Positions 15,861 through 25,147 of a stretch of 64,000 bases of DNA are shown one piece after another; the stretch's first letter is position 1, and the number at the start of each line of letters is the position of its first letter. This DNA comes from Leadbetterella sp035299025 (lineage in GTDB: Bacteria > Bacteroidota > Bacteroidia > Cytophagales > Spirosomataceae). Where the stretch lies: positions 62,001 through 126,000 of the forward strand of contig DATGXK010000014.1 of NCBI GenBank assembly GCA_035299025.1, read 5' to 3'. Below the pieces are notes generated by a model, which saw only the letters and a list, made by a program, of their open reading frames with translations, did not search any database and had not been told where the DNA came from. The position numbers were made by a program, and so were the translations under genes.

Positions 15861-18800
15861 TTACTTCTTCCAGAGTTTTACCTTCAGACGCTCATTGATA
15901 TAGTACATACATGGCACTATCACCAAAGTAAGAATTGTTGAGAAGGTTAAACCGTAGATTATCGTCCATGCCAAAATATTCCAGAATACAGCACTGTCAC
16001 CGCCCGTATGAATTACAGGATTAAGATCAACGAACATCGCTCCGAAGTCTACTGTAAGACCCAAAGCAAGCGGAATAAGACCAAGTACTGCTGAAGCAGC
16101 TGTTAATAAAACTGGTGTAAGACGAGTAGAACCTGCCTCAATAATTGCTTCTTTAAGCCCATAACCTCTAGCTATTAACTCGTCAGTAAATTCTATAAGT
16201 AAAATACCGTTTTTCACCACTATACCAGCCAAGGCAATTATACCAACCCCAGACATGATTACTGAGAATGTTTTGCCAAACAACATAAAGCCGAGAAGCA
16301 CGCCAATTAAACTTAAAAGAATCGTCACAAAAATGATAAGTGGCTTAATGATAGAATTAAACTGTGCCGCCAAAATCAAATAAATCAATACCAATGACAC
16401 CAAAAAGGCTCCACCTAAAAAGGCCATTGATTCTGCTTGTTCTTCCTGTTCGCCACCTTGACGAATCACATATCCAGCTGGCAAGGTTATTCCACTGATG
16501 GCGTTGAATATCTCCTTGTTTACTTCTGTAGGGTTGTAAGGTAAAATTACGTCCGACGATAAAGTAATGATACGCTCGTTGTCTTTTCGGTTGATTTGAG
16601 AAAACGTTGAGGTATAGCTGATATCTGCCACTGAAGAAAGAGGAACGTTTCTTAGTACTCCACCCATATTCATATCGCGGTAGGTAACGTTCATGTTCAA
16701 TAGTTTCTCCACTTGATTGCGGTCCTCTTGTTTTAGACGCAACTGAATCGGATATTCGTCTTCTGTATCACGGAATTTAGAGATTTCTGTTCCAAAAAGT
16801 GCAGTACGAATAGCCATTGCGATTGTAGCCGAACTAATACCCTCCCTCGATGCCTTCTCACGATCTACATTGACAATAATCTCAGGCTTATTGGTTACCA
16901 AGTCGGACTTCAGCTCTTCAATACCTTTAATTCCGGCCTCTTCAATTTTTCTTCTAACCTCTTTCTCGATTCGAATCATTTCATCGAATTCTTTACCAAC
17001 TATTTCAATGGCAATTGGCTTACCAGTTGGAGGTCCATTAGATTCTCTCTGCACCGAAATCTCGGCACCGGGAATACCCATAGTTTTGTCTCTAACCTTG
17101 TTGAGTATTACTTCGGAAGAAACTCCACCTCTCTCACCTTTTTTCACAAAAGCAATCGTAACTTTCGATTTGTGAGGAGTAGCAGTTCTATCTGGGTTCA
17201 TTGGGTCACCTGCATTTTTACCCACATTAGAAATCACCGAGTTAACCGCCAATTCCGCTTTGTTTTCTTTGATAACCTCAAAAACTCTTCTCTCTATTTC
17301 TTTCGTAACTTCGTCAGTTTTGGTAGCATCTGTACCCACTGGAAGGACGTTGTAAACATAAATATAATCAGGCTCTGCACTTGGGAAAAATATAACTTCT
17401 GGCTTAACGATTCCCATCAAAACGATGGTAAAAATCAACAAACCAAACATACTTATCACGGCCCAAATAGGCTTACTACCCGAAATCAACCAAGAAATAA
17501 GCGTTCTATAGTTGTATTTTAGCTTAGGCAATAACTTATCTTGAAAAGGCAAAATGAGTTTTGGAGTAAGTATGAAATGATTGAAAATGTAAAGGATAAT
17601 TATCAAGACTGTAAAGTTCGCGACGCCTCTGAAAACAGTATTTCCACCAAAAGAGATTAAATATGAAAGAGCGGCAACAGCTCCAAGGACAATAAGTGGC
17701 TTCTTTAGAGATTTCCAACCTTTGTCTAAGTGGTGCTCTTCTTCGTCACGTTTCATAAAAGAAATAGCGAAGATGGGGTTCATCACATAAGCTACTATCA
17801 ATGAAGCTAACAAAGTGAATATAAGCGTGTAAGGTAAATATTTCATGAACTCGCCCACAATACCGTCCCAGAAAAGTAATGGGAAAAACGGTGCGATTGT
17901 GGTTAAAGTACCTGAAAGTACCGGCACAAAAACTTCAGAAGCTGCCAATTTCACGGCCTCAGTTATGGTCAAATGCTTGTGCATATTGAAAATCCTGTGG
18001 GAGTTTTCTATAACCACAATGGCATCATCAACTACAATACCCAAGCCCAAAAGGAATGCGAAAAGCACCATGGTATTGAGCGTAAAGCCCATCAAAAGCA
18101 AAGGATAAAAAGCCAACAAAGCTGAAAGTGGAACCGATAGACCAACGAAAATGGCATCACGAACACCCATGAAGAACATCAATACAAACACCACAAATAA
18201 GAAACCAAGAACCACGGTATTGATAAGGTCATCAAGGTCAGCTTTTGTTCTTTCACTCGAGTCGGCTGTAATCGTTATTTTTAAGCCTTCGGGCATATCT
18301 CCCGCCTTGAATTCGGCAAGAATTTCTTCGATTTTTTCTGAAGCAATTACAAGGTTTTCGCCTCCTCGTTTTATTACGTTCAAAGTTACCACCGACTTAT
18401 TATCTAATCTGGCAAAGTCCTGACGCTCGGCATTAGAATCCACCACATCAGCAATATCGCCAAGTTTTACAGTAGCCCCTTGTCCTGAGCGGATTATTAC
18501 GTTCTTAATTTGATCGATAGATTTAAATTCCCCAGCCACTCTAAGTGAACGTCTTACGTCTTTAACATTAAGTTCACCACCCGATATATTCACGTTTTCG
18601 CCTTGAATGGCCGACTGAATGTCATAAAATGCGATCCCGTAAGATTTCATTTTATTAACATCTAAGTTGATTTGAATCTCTCTGGTTAAAGCTCCGACAA
18701 TGTCCACTCTTGTGATTTCGGACATAGCTTCAATTTTGTCTTGAAGCTGCTCACCGTAAGATTTGAGTTTTTCCAAAGGAAAATTACCCGAAATGTTGAT

Positions 18801-19277
18801 GTTCATTATCGGAAATTCAGAGAAGTTAACCTCTACTGCAGATGGGTCTTGTGTCAAATCCTTCGGCAAATCTCTTTTTGCTCTTTCGATGGCACTTTTG
18901 CATCGTTCCTTTGCAACCACCACATCCACATCAGTTTCAAACTCAACTATAATTACCGATACATCCTGAAGAGCATTAGATTTGATTTTCTTTACTCCCT
19001 TTTCAGATTTTAGTTGTTTCTCTAAAGGCTTGTTTATGAGGTTCTCTATGTCCACCGGAGTGGTACCTGCATATACCGTTTGCACAACTACCTGAGGAAC
19101 AACAATCTCAGGAAACTGCTCCTTTGGTAGGCCATTGAATATAAAATAGCCCGCTATTGTTACCAAAAAAGTTATTAAATAGACCGTGGTTTTGTTTTTG
19201 GCCAAACCTCCAATCATATTATATATAAACCCTTTGGCTTCAGGAAGCTTAGATTCATGTATATTTTTTTCGTTCAT
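15861..19277 (-). CDS. RND efflux transporter permease (AcrB/HAE-like)
   Basis: This 1138-residue inner-membrane pump has the RND layout: a first membrane helix near residue 35, two large periplasmic loops, and helix bundles around 340-540 and 930-1130. The proton-relay pair is in LGIVVDDAIVVIENSHR, and IALAGIVVKNGILLIEF marks the second half. At about 100 residues longer than usual, it carries an extra segment around 540-620 (LIVLGAVAALSYLISFGG, TVLIIILYIFNHFIL) that looks like two additional membrane helices between the halves. It is the last gene of the TetR-TolC-adaptor-pump operon. Substrate is unknown; drugs, solvents or lipids are typical. Confidence 0.95.
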   Translation of the reverse strand: MNEKNIHESKLPEAKGFIYNMIGGLAKNKTTVYLITFLVTIAGYFIFNGLPKEQFPEIVVPQVVVQTVYAGTTPVDIENLINKPLEKQLKSEKGVKKIKSNALQDVSVIIVEFETDVDVVVAKERCKSAIERAKRDLPKDLTQDPSAVEVNFSEFPIMNINISGNFPLEKLKSYGEQLQDKIEAMSEITRVDIVGALTREIQINLDVNKMKSYGIAFYDIQSAIQGENVNISGGELNVKDVRRSLRVAGEFKSIDQIKNVIIRSGQGATVKLGDIADVVDSNAERQDFARLDNKSVVTLNVIKRGGENLVIASEKIEEILAEFKAGDMPEGLKITITADSSERTKADLDDLINTVVLGFLFVVFVLMFFMGVRDAIFVGLSVPLSALLAFYPLLLMGFTLNTMVLFAFLLGLGIVVDDAIVVIENSHRIFNMHKHLTITEAVKLAASEVFVPVLSGTLTTIAPFFPLLFWDGIVGEFMKYLPYTLIFTLLASLIVAYVMNPIFAISFMKRDEEEHHLDKGWKSLKKPLIVLGAVAALSYLISFGGNTVFRGVANFTVLIIILYIFNHFILTPKLILPFQDKLLPKLKYNYRTLISWLISGSKPIWAVISMFGLLIFTIVLMGIVKPEVIFFPSAEPDYIYVYNVLPVGTDATKTDEVTKEIERRVFEVIKENKAELAVNSVISNVGKNAGDPMNPDRTATPHKSKVTIAFVKKGERGGVSSEVILNKVRDKTMGIPGAEISVQRESNGPPTGKPIAIEIVGKEFDEMIRIEKEVRRKIEEAGIKGIEELKSDLVTNKPEIIVNVDREKASREGISSATIAMAIRTALFGTEISKFRDTEDEYPIQLRLKQEDRNQVEKLLNMNVTYRDMNMGGVLRNVPLSSVADISYTSTFSQINRKDNERIITLSSDVILPYNPTEVNKEIFNAISGITLPAGYVIRQGGEQEEQAESMAFLGGAFLVSLVLIYLILAAQFNSIIKPLIIFVTILLSLIGVLLGFMLFGKTFSVIMSGVGIIALAGIVVKNGILLIEFTDELIARGYGLKEAIIEAGSTRLTPVLLTAASAVLGLIPLALGLTVDFGAMFVDLNPVIHTGGDSAVFWNILAWTIIYGLTFSTILTLVIVPCMYYINERLKVKLWKK

Positions 19278-19296
19278 TTTAATGTTATTTTTGGTA

Positions 19297-20436
19297 TCAA
19301 TAATTGATCAATTGGCCGTCTACAATCTCCTGATAACCTTGCGTAATCAATAAGTCACCCGAAGTAAGGCCTGAGATTATTTCAATTTTTCCATCATACG
19401 ATAGACCTGTCTTCACCACTTTGGCTCTTGCAATTTTCTTGTTGCCTTCGGTTTCTGCCACGTAAACTATAGAACCTTGCTCTGTATTTTGTACAAAACT
19501 CTCAGTGATTACAATAGCGGCACCTTTAGACTGATCGTTTACGTTCATTATGGCCGTTAAATTTGGCTTAAGTGATTTGTCAAAGTTTGGTACTTTGGCC
19601 TCTACAGCAAATGTTCTCGAAACCTGATTGATGGTTTGGCTAACATATGAAAGCTTTGCCGAGATTTCTTTTTGAAGGTCTGGGAATTTGATTTTTACCA
19701 TGTCTCCTTTAGAAATAGTTCCAGCATATGTATCAGGTACATTGGCCACCACTTTCAAGTCACTAAAGTTTACAATCCTTACAATTCCAACTCCTGGGGC
19801 AGCTATTTCACCAGCTTTGAGTCTTACTTCGTCTACAACACCAGAGATAGGGGATAGCACTACGTTGAGTCCATCTTGAGATTTTAGTGTATTAATTCTT
19901 CTTTCAAGTGACTCTACTGCAGACTTCGCTTGGATATACTGAACCTCGGTTCCGATTTTTTGATCCCAAAGATTTTTTTGTCTTTCAAAAATCGTTTTTG
20001 CAGTTTCCAACTGAATTTCTACTTCCTGAATTGAATTTCTTAAAATAGAATTGTCGATGGTAGCAATTTTCTGTCCTTTGGTTACATAGTCTCCAATTTT
20101 TACAAAAACTCTTGTCAAAGCTCCACCTGTTTGTGGGCTTACAAACACGTTGTTTTCTGCTTCTAGTCTACCAGTAGCCTCTACAAAGTGTTGAAAGTTT
20201 TCGGTAACGACTGGCGAAACCGCAACCGTCTTAATTTTCTGCTCTTTGTTTGGTTCTAGTTTGTCTATTTCGCTCTGTAATTTTTGAATTTTATCTGTAA
20301 GCGTACTTGCTTCTTTTTGAAGAGTAGCCAATTGAGCTTTTTTGCCTGCCAAAGAGTTGTCCTCTTTTTTGCCACATGAAACAGTGACAAATACCATCAG
20401 ACTCATTAATAGTATGCTAGTGAATGCTTTTTTCAT
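19297..20436 (-). CDS. RND efflux periplasmic adaptor (membrane-fusion lipoprotein)
   Basis: The 379-residue protein has a lipoprotein signal ending SLMVFVTVSC, so it is anchored in the membrane by lipid. An N-terminal coiled coil (about residues 30-65) is followed by a barrel-sandwich (VSPQTGGALTRVFVKIGDYVTKG) split around an alpha-helical hairpin at about 135-185. The second half-lipoyl is VLSPISGVVDEV, then a beta-barrel domain. It links the RND pump to the TolC-like channel. It lies 19 bases upstream of the pump gene and 22 bases after the TolC gene in the same operon. Confidence 0.95.
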   Translation of the reverse strand: MKKAFTSILLMSLMVFVTVSCGKKEDNSLAGKKAQLATLQKEASTLTDKIQKLQSEIDKLEPNKEQKIKTVAVSPVVTENFQHFVEATGRLEAENNVFVSPQTGGALTRVFVKIGDYVTKGQKIATIDNSILRNSIQEVEIQLETAKTIFERQKNLWDQKIGTEVQYIQAKSAVESLERRINTLKSQDGLNVVLSPISGVVDEVRLKAGEIAAPGVGIVRIVNFSDLKVVANVPDTYAGTISKGDMVKIKFPDLQKEISAKLSYVSQTINQVSRTFAVEAKVPNFDKSLKPNLTAIMNVNDQSKGAAIVITESFVQNTEQGSIVYVAETEGNKKIARAKVVKTGLSYDGKIEIISGLTSGDLLITQGYQEIVDGQLINY

Positions 20437-20458
20437 TTTATTTAGTGATATATAGTTT

Positions 20459-21799
20459 TTACTGTTTTAATAATTTTCCTTGAGCTTTGTCCATATCTAC
20501 TTTGGCAATAAGCACATCGTAGAGTGCACTGAAATAGTTGTTCTGGGCTTGTTTCAGATCCGATTCAGCGTTTACAACTTCAATATTGGTACCTAGACCT
20601 TGCTGATATTTTATTTTTGAAACACGTAAAACCTCTGCAGCAAGCTCCATGTTGCGGCTTTGCACATCCAAAGCCTCAAAGCCATTGGTAATGTTAATTT
20701 TGGCTTGCTCATTTTCGAGTTTAAATGATTCCTTAAGGATATCCATGCCATTGTCTATCTTGATAATATTCAATCTCTGACGCTCCACTTGTACTTTTCT
20801 GAGGCCAGAATCGTAGATAGGAATACGCACACCGAGTGTAAGAGCCGAAGAGCCAAACCATCTCTCGAAAGGATTAAATACCGAATTACTGTGTCCAGCT
20901 CCTAAGCTACCACTAAAAGATACCGATGGAAATACACCCTTTTGGTATCTTTCCATGTTGAGAAGAGTAAGTTTTTTGTTGGTTTGCATCTGAAGAAACT
21001 CAATTCTGTCGTCAGGATTTACATCTTGTGCAACTAGGTTTCTTATCGATTTTACAGCCTCATTGTTTAGTGTTTCTTTGAGCGATATTCTTGCATCTTG
21101 AGGGTAAGACATTTGAAACTTCAATAGTTGATAAGTCAGACTTATGAGGTTATTGAGTTTTTGTTTTTCGGTGATGAGGTTGTTGCGTTGAACATTCAAC
21201 CTATCTACGTCTATTTTCTCCACAAAGCCTTGTTTTACATACTGCTCTGTTTGGTAAATGGCGGTATCCATTCTGGCAATATTTAGATCCAAAATCTTGG
21301 CTCTTTGCTCGGCTACCAATGCCGAATAGTAGGCTTTGATGACATTTTCGGCTACTGTTACTTTCGATTTTGTGAGATCTTGACTGGCCATGAGCCTGTA
21401 GGTATCTGCTGCTCTAAGTCCTACCAACCAAGTGGCGTCGAAAATGAGCTGATTGACGCCGATGCCGGCTTGGCCACCCCACGGAACACCGAATTTGAAT
21501 TTCACAACCTCACCTTCGGCTGCCTGAGGGTTGAAGTTCTTGGCTTCTACCAATTGTGTAGGCACTATGGCATTGTAAGTATAGCCAAACTGGCCATTTA
21601 CCTGTGGCAATCCCGAGTATTTTATCTCCTTTATTTGCATTTCAGCGTCTTGCATACCTACCAAGGAGTTTTTTACGGTAGGGTGATTTTTTATGGCGTA
21701 GTCTACGGCTTCTTCTATCGAGAAGGCAGACTGTGCTTTTGCCTGTGCCATTAAAAGCGAGGCGAAGCATGTCAAAAGTAATAGTTTTGTTTTTTTCAT
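20459..21799 (-). CDS. TolC-family outer-membrane efflux channel
   Basis: The 446-residue protein has a signal peptide (MKKTKLLLLTCFASLLMAQAKAQ) and the two OEP repeats of TolC-type channels. The first begins FSIEEAVDYAIKNHPTVKNS, the second includes LTLGVRIPIYDSGLRKVQVE and ends with YQQGLGTNIEVVNAESDLKQAQ. It forms the exit duct of the efflux pump encoded downstream. It lies six bases after the TetR gene, which makes cotranscription with the regulator nearly certain. Confidence 0.93.
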   Translation of the reverse strand: MKKTKLLLLTCFASLLMAQAKAQSAFSIEEAVDYAIKNHPTVKNSLVGMQDAEMQIKEIKYSGLPQVNGQFGYTYNAIVPTQLVEAKNFNPQAAEGEVVKFKFGVPWGGQAGIGVNQLIFDATWLVGLRAADTYRLMASQDLTKSKVTVAENVIKAYYSALVAEQRAKILDLNIARMDTAIYQTEQYVKQGFVEKIDVDRLNVQRNNLITEKQKLNNLISLTYQLLKFQMSYPQDARISLKETLNNEAVKSIRNLVAQDVNPDDRIEFLQMQTNKKLTLLNMERYQKGVFPSVSFSGSLGAGHSNSVFNPFERWFGSSALTLGVRIPIYDSGLRKVQVERQRLNIIKIDNGMDILKESFKLENEQAKINITNGFEALDVQSRNMELAAEVLRVSKIKYQQGLGTNIEVVNAESDLKQAQNNYFSALYDVLIAKVDMDKAQGKLLKQ

Positions 21800-21804
21800 A
21801 AATA

Positions 21805-22401
21805 TTAAATTGCTAAACGTGTTTTTTCGTAAATTTCTAAGCCTGCTGGCGTCACTATGCCCCTAATAAAATGATCAATGCTTTCGAGTTGTACCTGAAG
21901 CAAATTATAGCTAGCGGGAGGGAAATATTCTATATTAAAGGCCAAGTCGACAGTCTCTATCCTAAGTTTTGCCATTATTTCGACATTGATTTCAGGCCTG
22001 TAAAGTTTGAGGGCTATTCCGTTCGAAAGGTTTCTTTTAACGGTTTCCAAGAATCCGTTTTTGAAGCCTACATATTTTTCCCAGCATTTAGGGTGATATT
22101 TCTTCAAGTCGTAAAATAAAACAGGGTTTACATTCTGAAGCATTTCACGCATCATTTTGGTAGAGAAAATCATCTCTTCGATAGGGTTTTGGGCTCTTTC
22201 ATAAATATCTTGGGTTTTACAAAGTTCATTCTCCAAAGAATGAGAAGTGACTTTTTCAACCAGATCATCTTTATCTGTGAAATAGTGATAGATGGTTTTT
22301 TTAGAGATACCCAGCTCCTTGGCTATGTCGTCCATGGTGACGCTTCGGATACCGAAACGAAAAAACATAGACTCTGCCGTATTGATTATTCTTTGCTGCA
22401 T
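21805..22401 (-). CDS. TetR/AcrR-family repressor of the efflux operon
   Basis: The 198-residue protein has a clear TetR DNA-binding domain at residues 1-50 (IINTAESMFFRFGIRSVTMDDIA, of which GIRSVTMDDIAKELGISKK is the helix-turn-helix, then TIYHYFTDKDDLV). The C-terminal ligand domain is not similar to anything I recognise. As first gene of the operon with TolC, adaptor and pump, it most likely represses the whole unit until a pump substrate binds. A candidate operator lies 19 bases upstream of the start codon. Confidence 0.9.
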   Translation of the reverse strand: MQQRIINTAESMFFRFGIRSVTMDDIAKELGISKKTIYHYFTDKDDLVEKVTSHSLENELCKTQDIYERAQNPIEEMIFSTKMMREMLQNVNPVLFYDLKKYHPKCWEKYVGFKNGFLETVKRNLSNGIALKLYRPEINVEIMAKLRIETVDLAFNIEYFPPASYNLLQVQLESIDHFIRGIVTPAGLEIYEKTRLAI

Positions 22402-22657
22402 ATTTTCAGTAAACTTAGGAAACTTTCAAAAGGTTCAAAGTTTTTATTGTTTTTTCAATATGCAATTTTCGTGCAATTTTGTGTCTGAAAACATCCCTTA
22501 AAATTTAAAATATATAAGTGGCTAATTTTCAACGATAAATGGTAGGCGGTATGGTTTATGCGACAAGTTCGAAGAACTGGTACAAATGGTATTATTCCAA
22601 TATATAATTATACAATACTAAAAAATTAAACCCCTTTGGCTCATCCAAATTTACCAA
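22402..22657. other. Divergent intergenic region tetR/pyrD
   Basis: This AT-rich stretch separates the efflux operon from pyrD. Apart from the inverted repeat at 22420-22443, I see no gene, RNA or repeat in it. No TAnnTTTG element was found for the tetR direction. Confidence 0.5.
22420..22443. promoter_or_regulatory. Candidate TetR operator upstream of efflux operon
   Basis: AAACTTTCAA (22420-22429), a four-base centre and TTCAAAGTTT (22434-22443) form an inverted repeat with nine of ten bases matching. The size suits a TetR dimer, and it lies just upstream of the regulator's own start codon, as in autoregulated efflux operons. Confidence 0.5.
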
Positions 22658-22689
22658 TTTGTCATTGACGTGATTTAGAATTAATTTTG
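22658..22689 (+). promoter_or_regulatory. Promoter TTTG-N20-TAATTTTG for pyrD-ubiE-porT
   Basis: TTTG at 22658-22661 and TAATTTTG at 22682-22689 match the Bacteroidota consensus and spacing. Transcription would begin near 22695, which excludes the TTG at 22687 as the pyrD start codon because it lies inside the -7 element. Confidence 0.7.
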
Positions 22690-22710
22690 TCCTTCAAATC
22701 AATAATTGTC

Positions 22711-23736
22711 TTGTCTTTCTATAAAAGTTTAGTTTTTCCGATACTTTCAAAATTTGATCCTGAGCAGATGCACTATTTTGCTATGGACAGTTTACGTTTT
22801 GTTTGTAAAATCCCAGGTGTTAAAAACCTCCTTAAAAGCCGGTTGGAGGTAAAATCGCCAAACTTACACCGAAATTTCCTCGGGCTTGATTTTAAAAATC
22901 CAGTTGGTTTGGCTGCTGGTTTCGACAAAAATGCCCTTTGGATTGACGAATTAGACTGTTTGGGCTTTGGCTTTATAGAAATTGGTACTGTTACTCCAAA
23001 ACCACAGGACGGAAATCCGAAGCCTAGGCTCTTTAGACTCAAAAAGGATGAAGCCTTGATAAACCGAATGGGTTTCAATAATGGCGGCGTGGAGGAGGTT
23101 GTCAAAAATCTGAAGAAGCGAAACTCCAAAATAATTGTTGGTGGTAATATAGGTAAGAATAAAATTACAGAAAACGAAGACGCCCTGAATGATTATCTTA
23201 TTGCTTTCAGAGGACTTGCGGATTACGTGGACTATTTTGTGGTCAATGTTTCTTCTCCCAATACACCCGGATTGAGGGACTTGCAAGAAAAGGAGCCCTT
23301 GAAAAAGATTTTGGCGGCATTGCAATTAGAAAACCAAAAGTACCAAAAACCGGTTTTACTTAAAATAGCTCCCGACCTCACAGATTCTCAACTCGATGAT
23401 ATTGTAGAAATAGTTACAGAAACTGGGATAGCAGGCGTGATTGCTACCAATACCACCTTGTCGAGGGCGAATCTTATAACAGATGCTACAGCGGTAGAAG
23501 CAGTAGGTGCAGGAGGCTTGTCGGGCAAGCCCCTCAAAAATCGCTCCACTGAGGTTATCAGATATTTAAGTCAAAAAAGTGGCGGAAAGTTTGGCATTAT
23601 TGGTGCAGGAGGTATCCATACCGCTCAAGACGCCAAAGAAAAATTGGAAGCAGGGGCGGCTTTGGTGCAGGTATATTCGGGGTTTATTTATGAAGGCCCT
23701 TCAATTGCAAAAAATATCAATAAAGAACTAATATAA
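22711..23736 (+). CDS. pyrD: Dihydroorotate dehydrogenase, quinone-type (class 2)
   Basis: PyrD oxidises dihydroorotate to orotate in pyrimidine synthesis, reducing membrane quinone. Class 2 features are the N-terminal membrane-associating extension with FPILSKFDPEQMHYF, then GLAAGFDKNA, INRMGFNNGG, and VNVSSPNTPGLRDLQ with the catalytic serine. LLKIAPDLTD, NTTLSR and the C-terminal phosphate site IGAGGIHTAQDA and VQVYSGFIYEGP follow. I chose TTG at 22711 (341 residues), because the longer TTG at 22687 is inside the promoter and the remaining N-terminus fits the family. It overlaps ubiE by one base. Confidence 0.92.
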   Translation: MSFYKSLVFPILSKFDPEQMHYFAMDSLRFVCKIPGVKNLLKSRLEVKSPNLHRNFLGLDFKNPVGLAAGFDKNALWIDELDCLGFGFIEIGTVTPKPQDGNPKPRLFRLKKDEALINRMGFNNGGVEEVVKNLKKRNSKIIVGGNIGKNKITENEDALNDYLIAFRGLADYVDYFVVNVSSPNTPGLRDLQEKEPLKKILAALQLENQKYQKPVLLKIAPDLTDSQLDDIVEIVTETGIAGVIATNTTLSRANLITDATAVEAVGAGGLSGKPLKNRSTEVIRYLSQKSGGKFGIIGAGGIHTAQDAKEKLEAGAALVQVYSGFIYEGPSIAKNINKELI

Positions 23737-24461
23737 TGAGCGTAGTACCTTACAAAGACAGTAGCGATAGCAAAAAAGAACAAGTAGCAGACATGTTTGA
23801 CAGTATTTCTGGCAAATATGATTTCCTTAATAGGCTGCTCAGCGGAGGTATTGACATATATTGGAGAAAAAAAGCATTGGGTATGATCAAAGACCGAAAG
23901 AATGATTTGGTTTTGGATATAGCCACCGGCACAGGCGACTTGGCCATAGAGGCCAACAAGATATTGAAAGTCAACAAGATTATCGGGGTTGATATTTCGG
24001 AAGGTATGCTCAATGTGGGCAAAGAGAAAATAAGGAAGTTGGGCCTTACCGATAAAATAGAGCTTCAGATGGGCGACTCAGAGAAATTGCTCTTTGATGA
24101 CAATACTTTTGACACGGTTATCGTTTCTTTCGGTGTCCGCAATTTTGAGAATCTACTCAAAGGACTCACCGATATGTGCAGAGTTTTGAAGCCGGGCGGC
24201 ACATGTTTGGTAGTAGAATTTTCTAAACCGGCCAGTTTTCCATTTAAACAATTCTATTGGTTTTACTCTACTAAGATTTTACCTATTATCGGCAAATTGG
24301 TGTCTAAAGACAGTTCGGCATATAGTTATTTGCCGGAGTCTGTCAAGGCATTTCCCGACGGTAGAGCCTTCTTAGATGTTTTCGAACAGGCAGGTTTTAA
24401 AGAAACCTCCGTAAAAACCCTTACTTTTGGAATATGCTCAATATACTTAGGAAGAAAATAG
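23736..24461 (+). CDS. ubiE: Demethylmenaquinone methyltransferase (UbiE/MenG)
   Basis: The 241-residue SAM-dependent enzyme performs the final methylation of menaquinone. The SAM loop is DIATGTGDLAIEA. Other motifs are VADMFDSISGKYDFLNRLLS near the N-terminus, of which MFDSISGKYDFLN is diagnostic, GVDISEGML, DTVIVSFGVRNFEN, and the C-terminal LTFGICSIYLGRK. The start ATG shares one base with the pyrD stop (TAATG), and porT begins 28 bases before its end, so the three genes are one transcript. Bacteroidota use menaquinone only, so MenG activity is expected. Confidence 0.93.
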   Translation: MSVVPYKDSSDSKKEQVADMFDSISGKYDFLNRLLSGGIDIYWRKKALGMIKDRKNDLVLDIATGTGDLAIEANKILKVNKIIGVDISEGMLNVGKEKIRKLGLTDKIELQMGDSEKLLFDDNTFDTVIVSFGVRNFENLLKGLTDMCRVLKPGGTCLVVEFSKPASFPFKQFYWFYSTKILPIIGKLVSKDSSAYSYLPESVKAFPDGRAFLDVFEQAGFKETSVKTLTFGICSIYLGRK

Positions 24462-25147
24462 TTGTATCTGTGGTGTTTTTGGTTTGTTCTTTTGCGGTCT
24501 CTGCCCAAATAAAGACCAAGTTTCAGCCCAATTATGACAATAAAAAAGTCCATTTTGGATATTTTTTGGGCTTGGCAAATACCCATTATAAGATTAAGTT
24601 TAACAATTCTTATTTGGCAGATGTCAACAATGGCAAGGTATATGCCATAAGCTCGCCATCTTCTACTGGTATCAAGGCGGGCGGTCTTGTCAATGTTTAT
24701 ATCAACGATTATTTCGACTTCAGGTTTTCTCCCCTTTCGGTGGCCATTTATTCAAGAAAATTATTAGAAAACGACAGTATTGCCCACAATCAAGAAGATA
24801 AGGCTTGGTTTGAAATACCGGTGCAGCTCAAATATAAATCTGAAAGAAGGCATAACACCCGAATGTTTGTATTTGCCGGGCTAAAATATGGTTTTGAAAC
24901 CAACGTAGTAAACAAAAGAAACAGTGCAGCACTGGTCAATAACTTCACTACCAAAACCAGCGATTTTTCTGTGGAGTATGGTATGGGCTTGGAGCTTTTC
25001 AGAGAGTATTTTAAGGTTACGCCGGAGCTACATTTCTCACATGGTATCAAAAACATGGTAAATCCTGGTGGAAATCGTTCCAGTTTTTTGAGTTATGTAG
25101 ACAAGCTTAAAACGCACTCGGTGACGATGTATATAGTTTTTCAATAA
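24434..25147 (+). CDS. porT: PorT, type IX secretion outer-membrane protein
   Basis: The 237-residue protein has a signal peptide ending in VSAQ and a small beta-barrel pattern of alternating residues ending in aromatic MYIVFQ. It resembles PorT (SprT), needed for the type IX secretion system that exports surface enzymes and gliding proteins. Supporting stretches are HFGYFLGLANTHYKIKF and WFEIPVQLKYKSERR. The pairing with ubiE is, to my knowledge, common in Bacteroidota and supports the call. The gene starts 28 bases inside ubiE, and its last 41 bases overlap the convergent cutC gene. Confidence 0.8.
   Translation: MLNILRKKIVVSVVFLVCSFAVSAQIKTKFQPNYDNKKVHFGYFLGLANTHYKIKFNNSYLADVNNGKVYAISSPSSTGIKAGGLVNVYINDYFDFRFSPLSVAIYSRKLLENDSIAHNQEDKAWFEIPVQLKYKSERRHNTRMFVFAGLKYGFETNVVNKRNSAALVNNFTTKTSDFSVEYGMGLELFREYFKVTPELHFSHGIKNMVNPGGNRSSFLSYVDKLKTHSVTMYIVFQ

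Noticed and set aside
21305..21754. Plus-strand 149-residue ORF
   Set aside because: It lies antisense within the TolC-family gene and has no recognisable features.
22687..22710. Longer N-terminus of pyrD from TTG at 22687
   Set aside because: The codon is inside a -7 promoter element and would not be transcribed.
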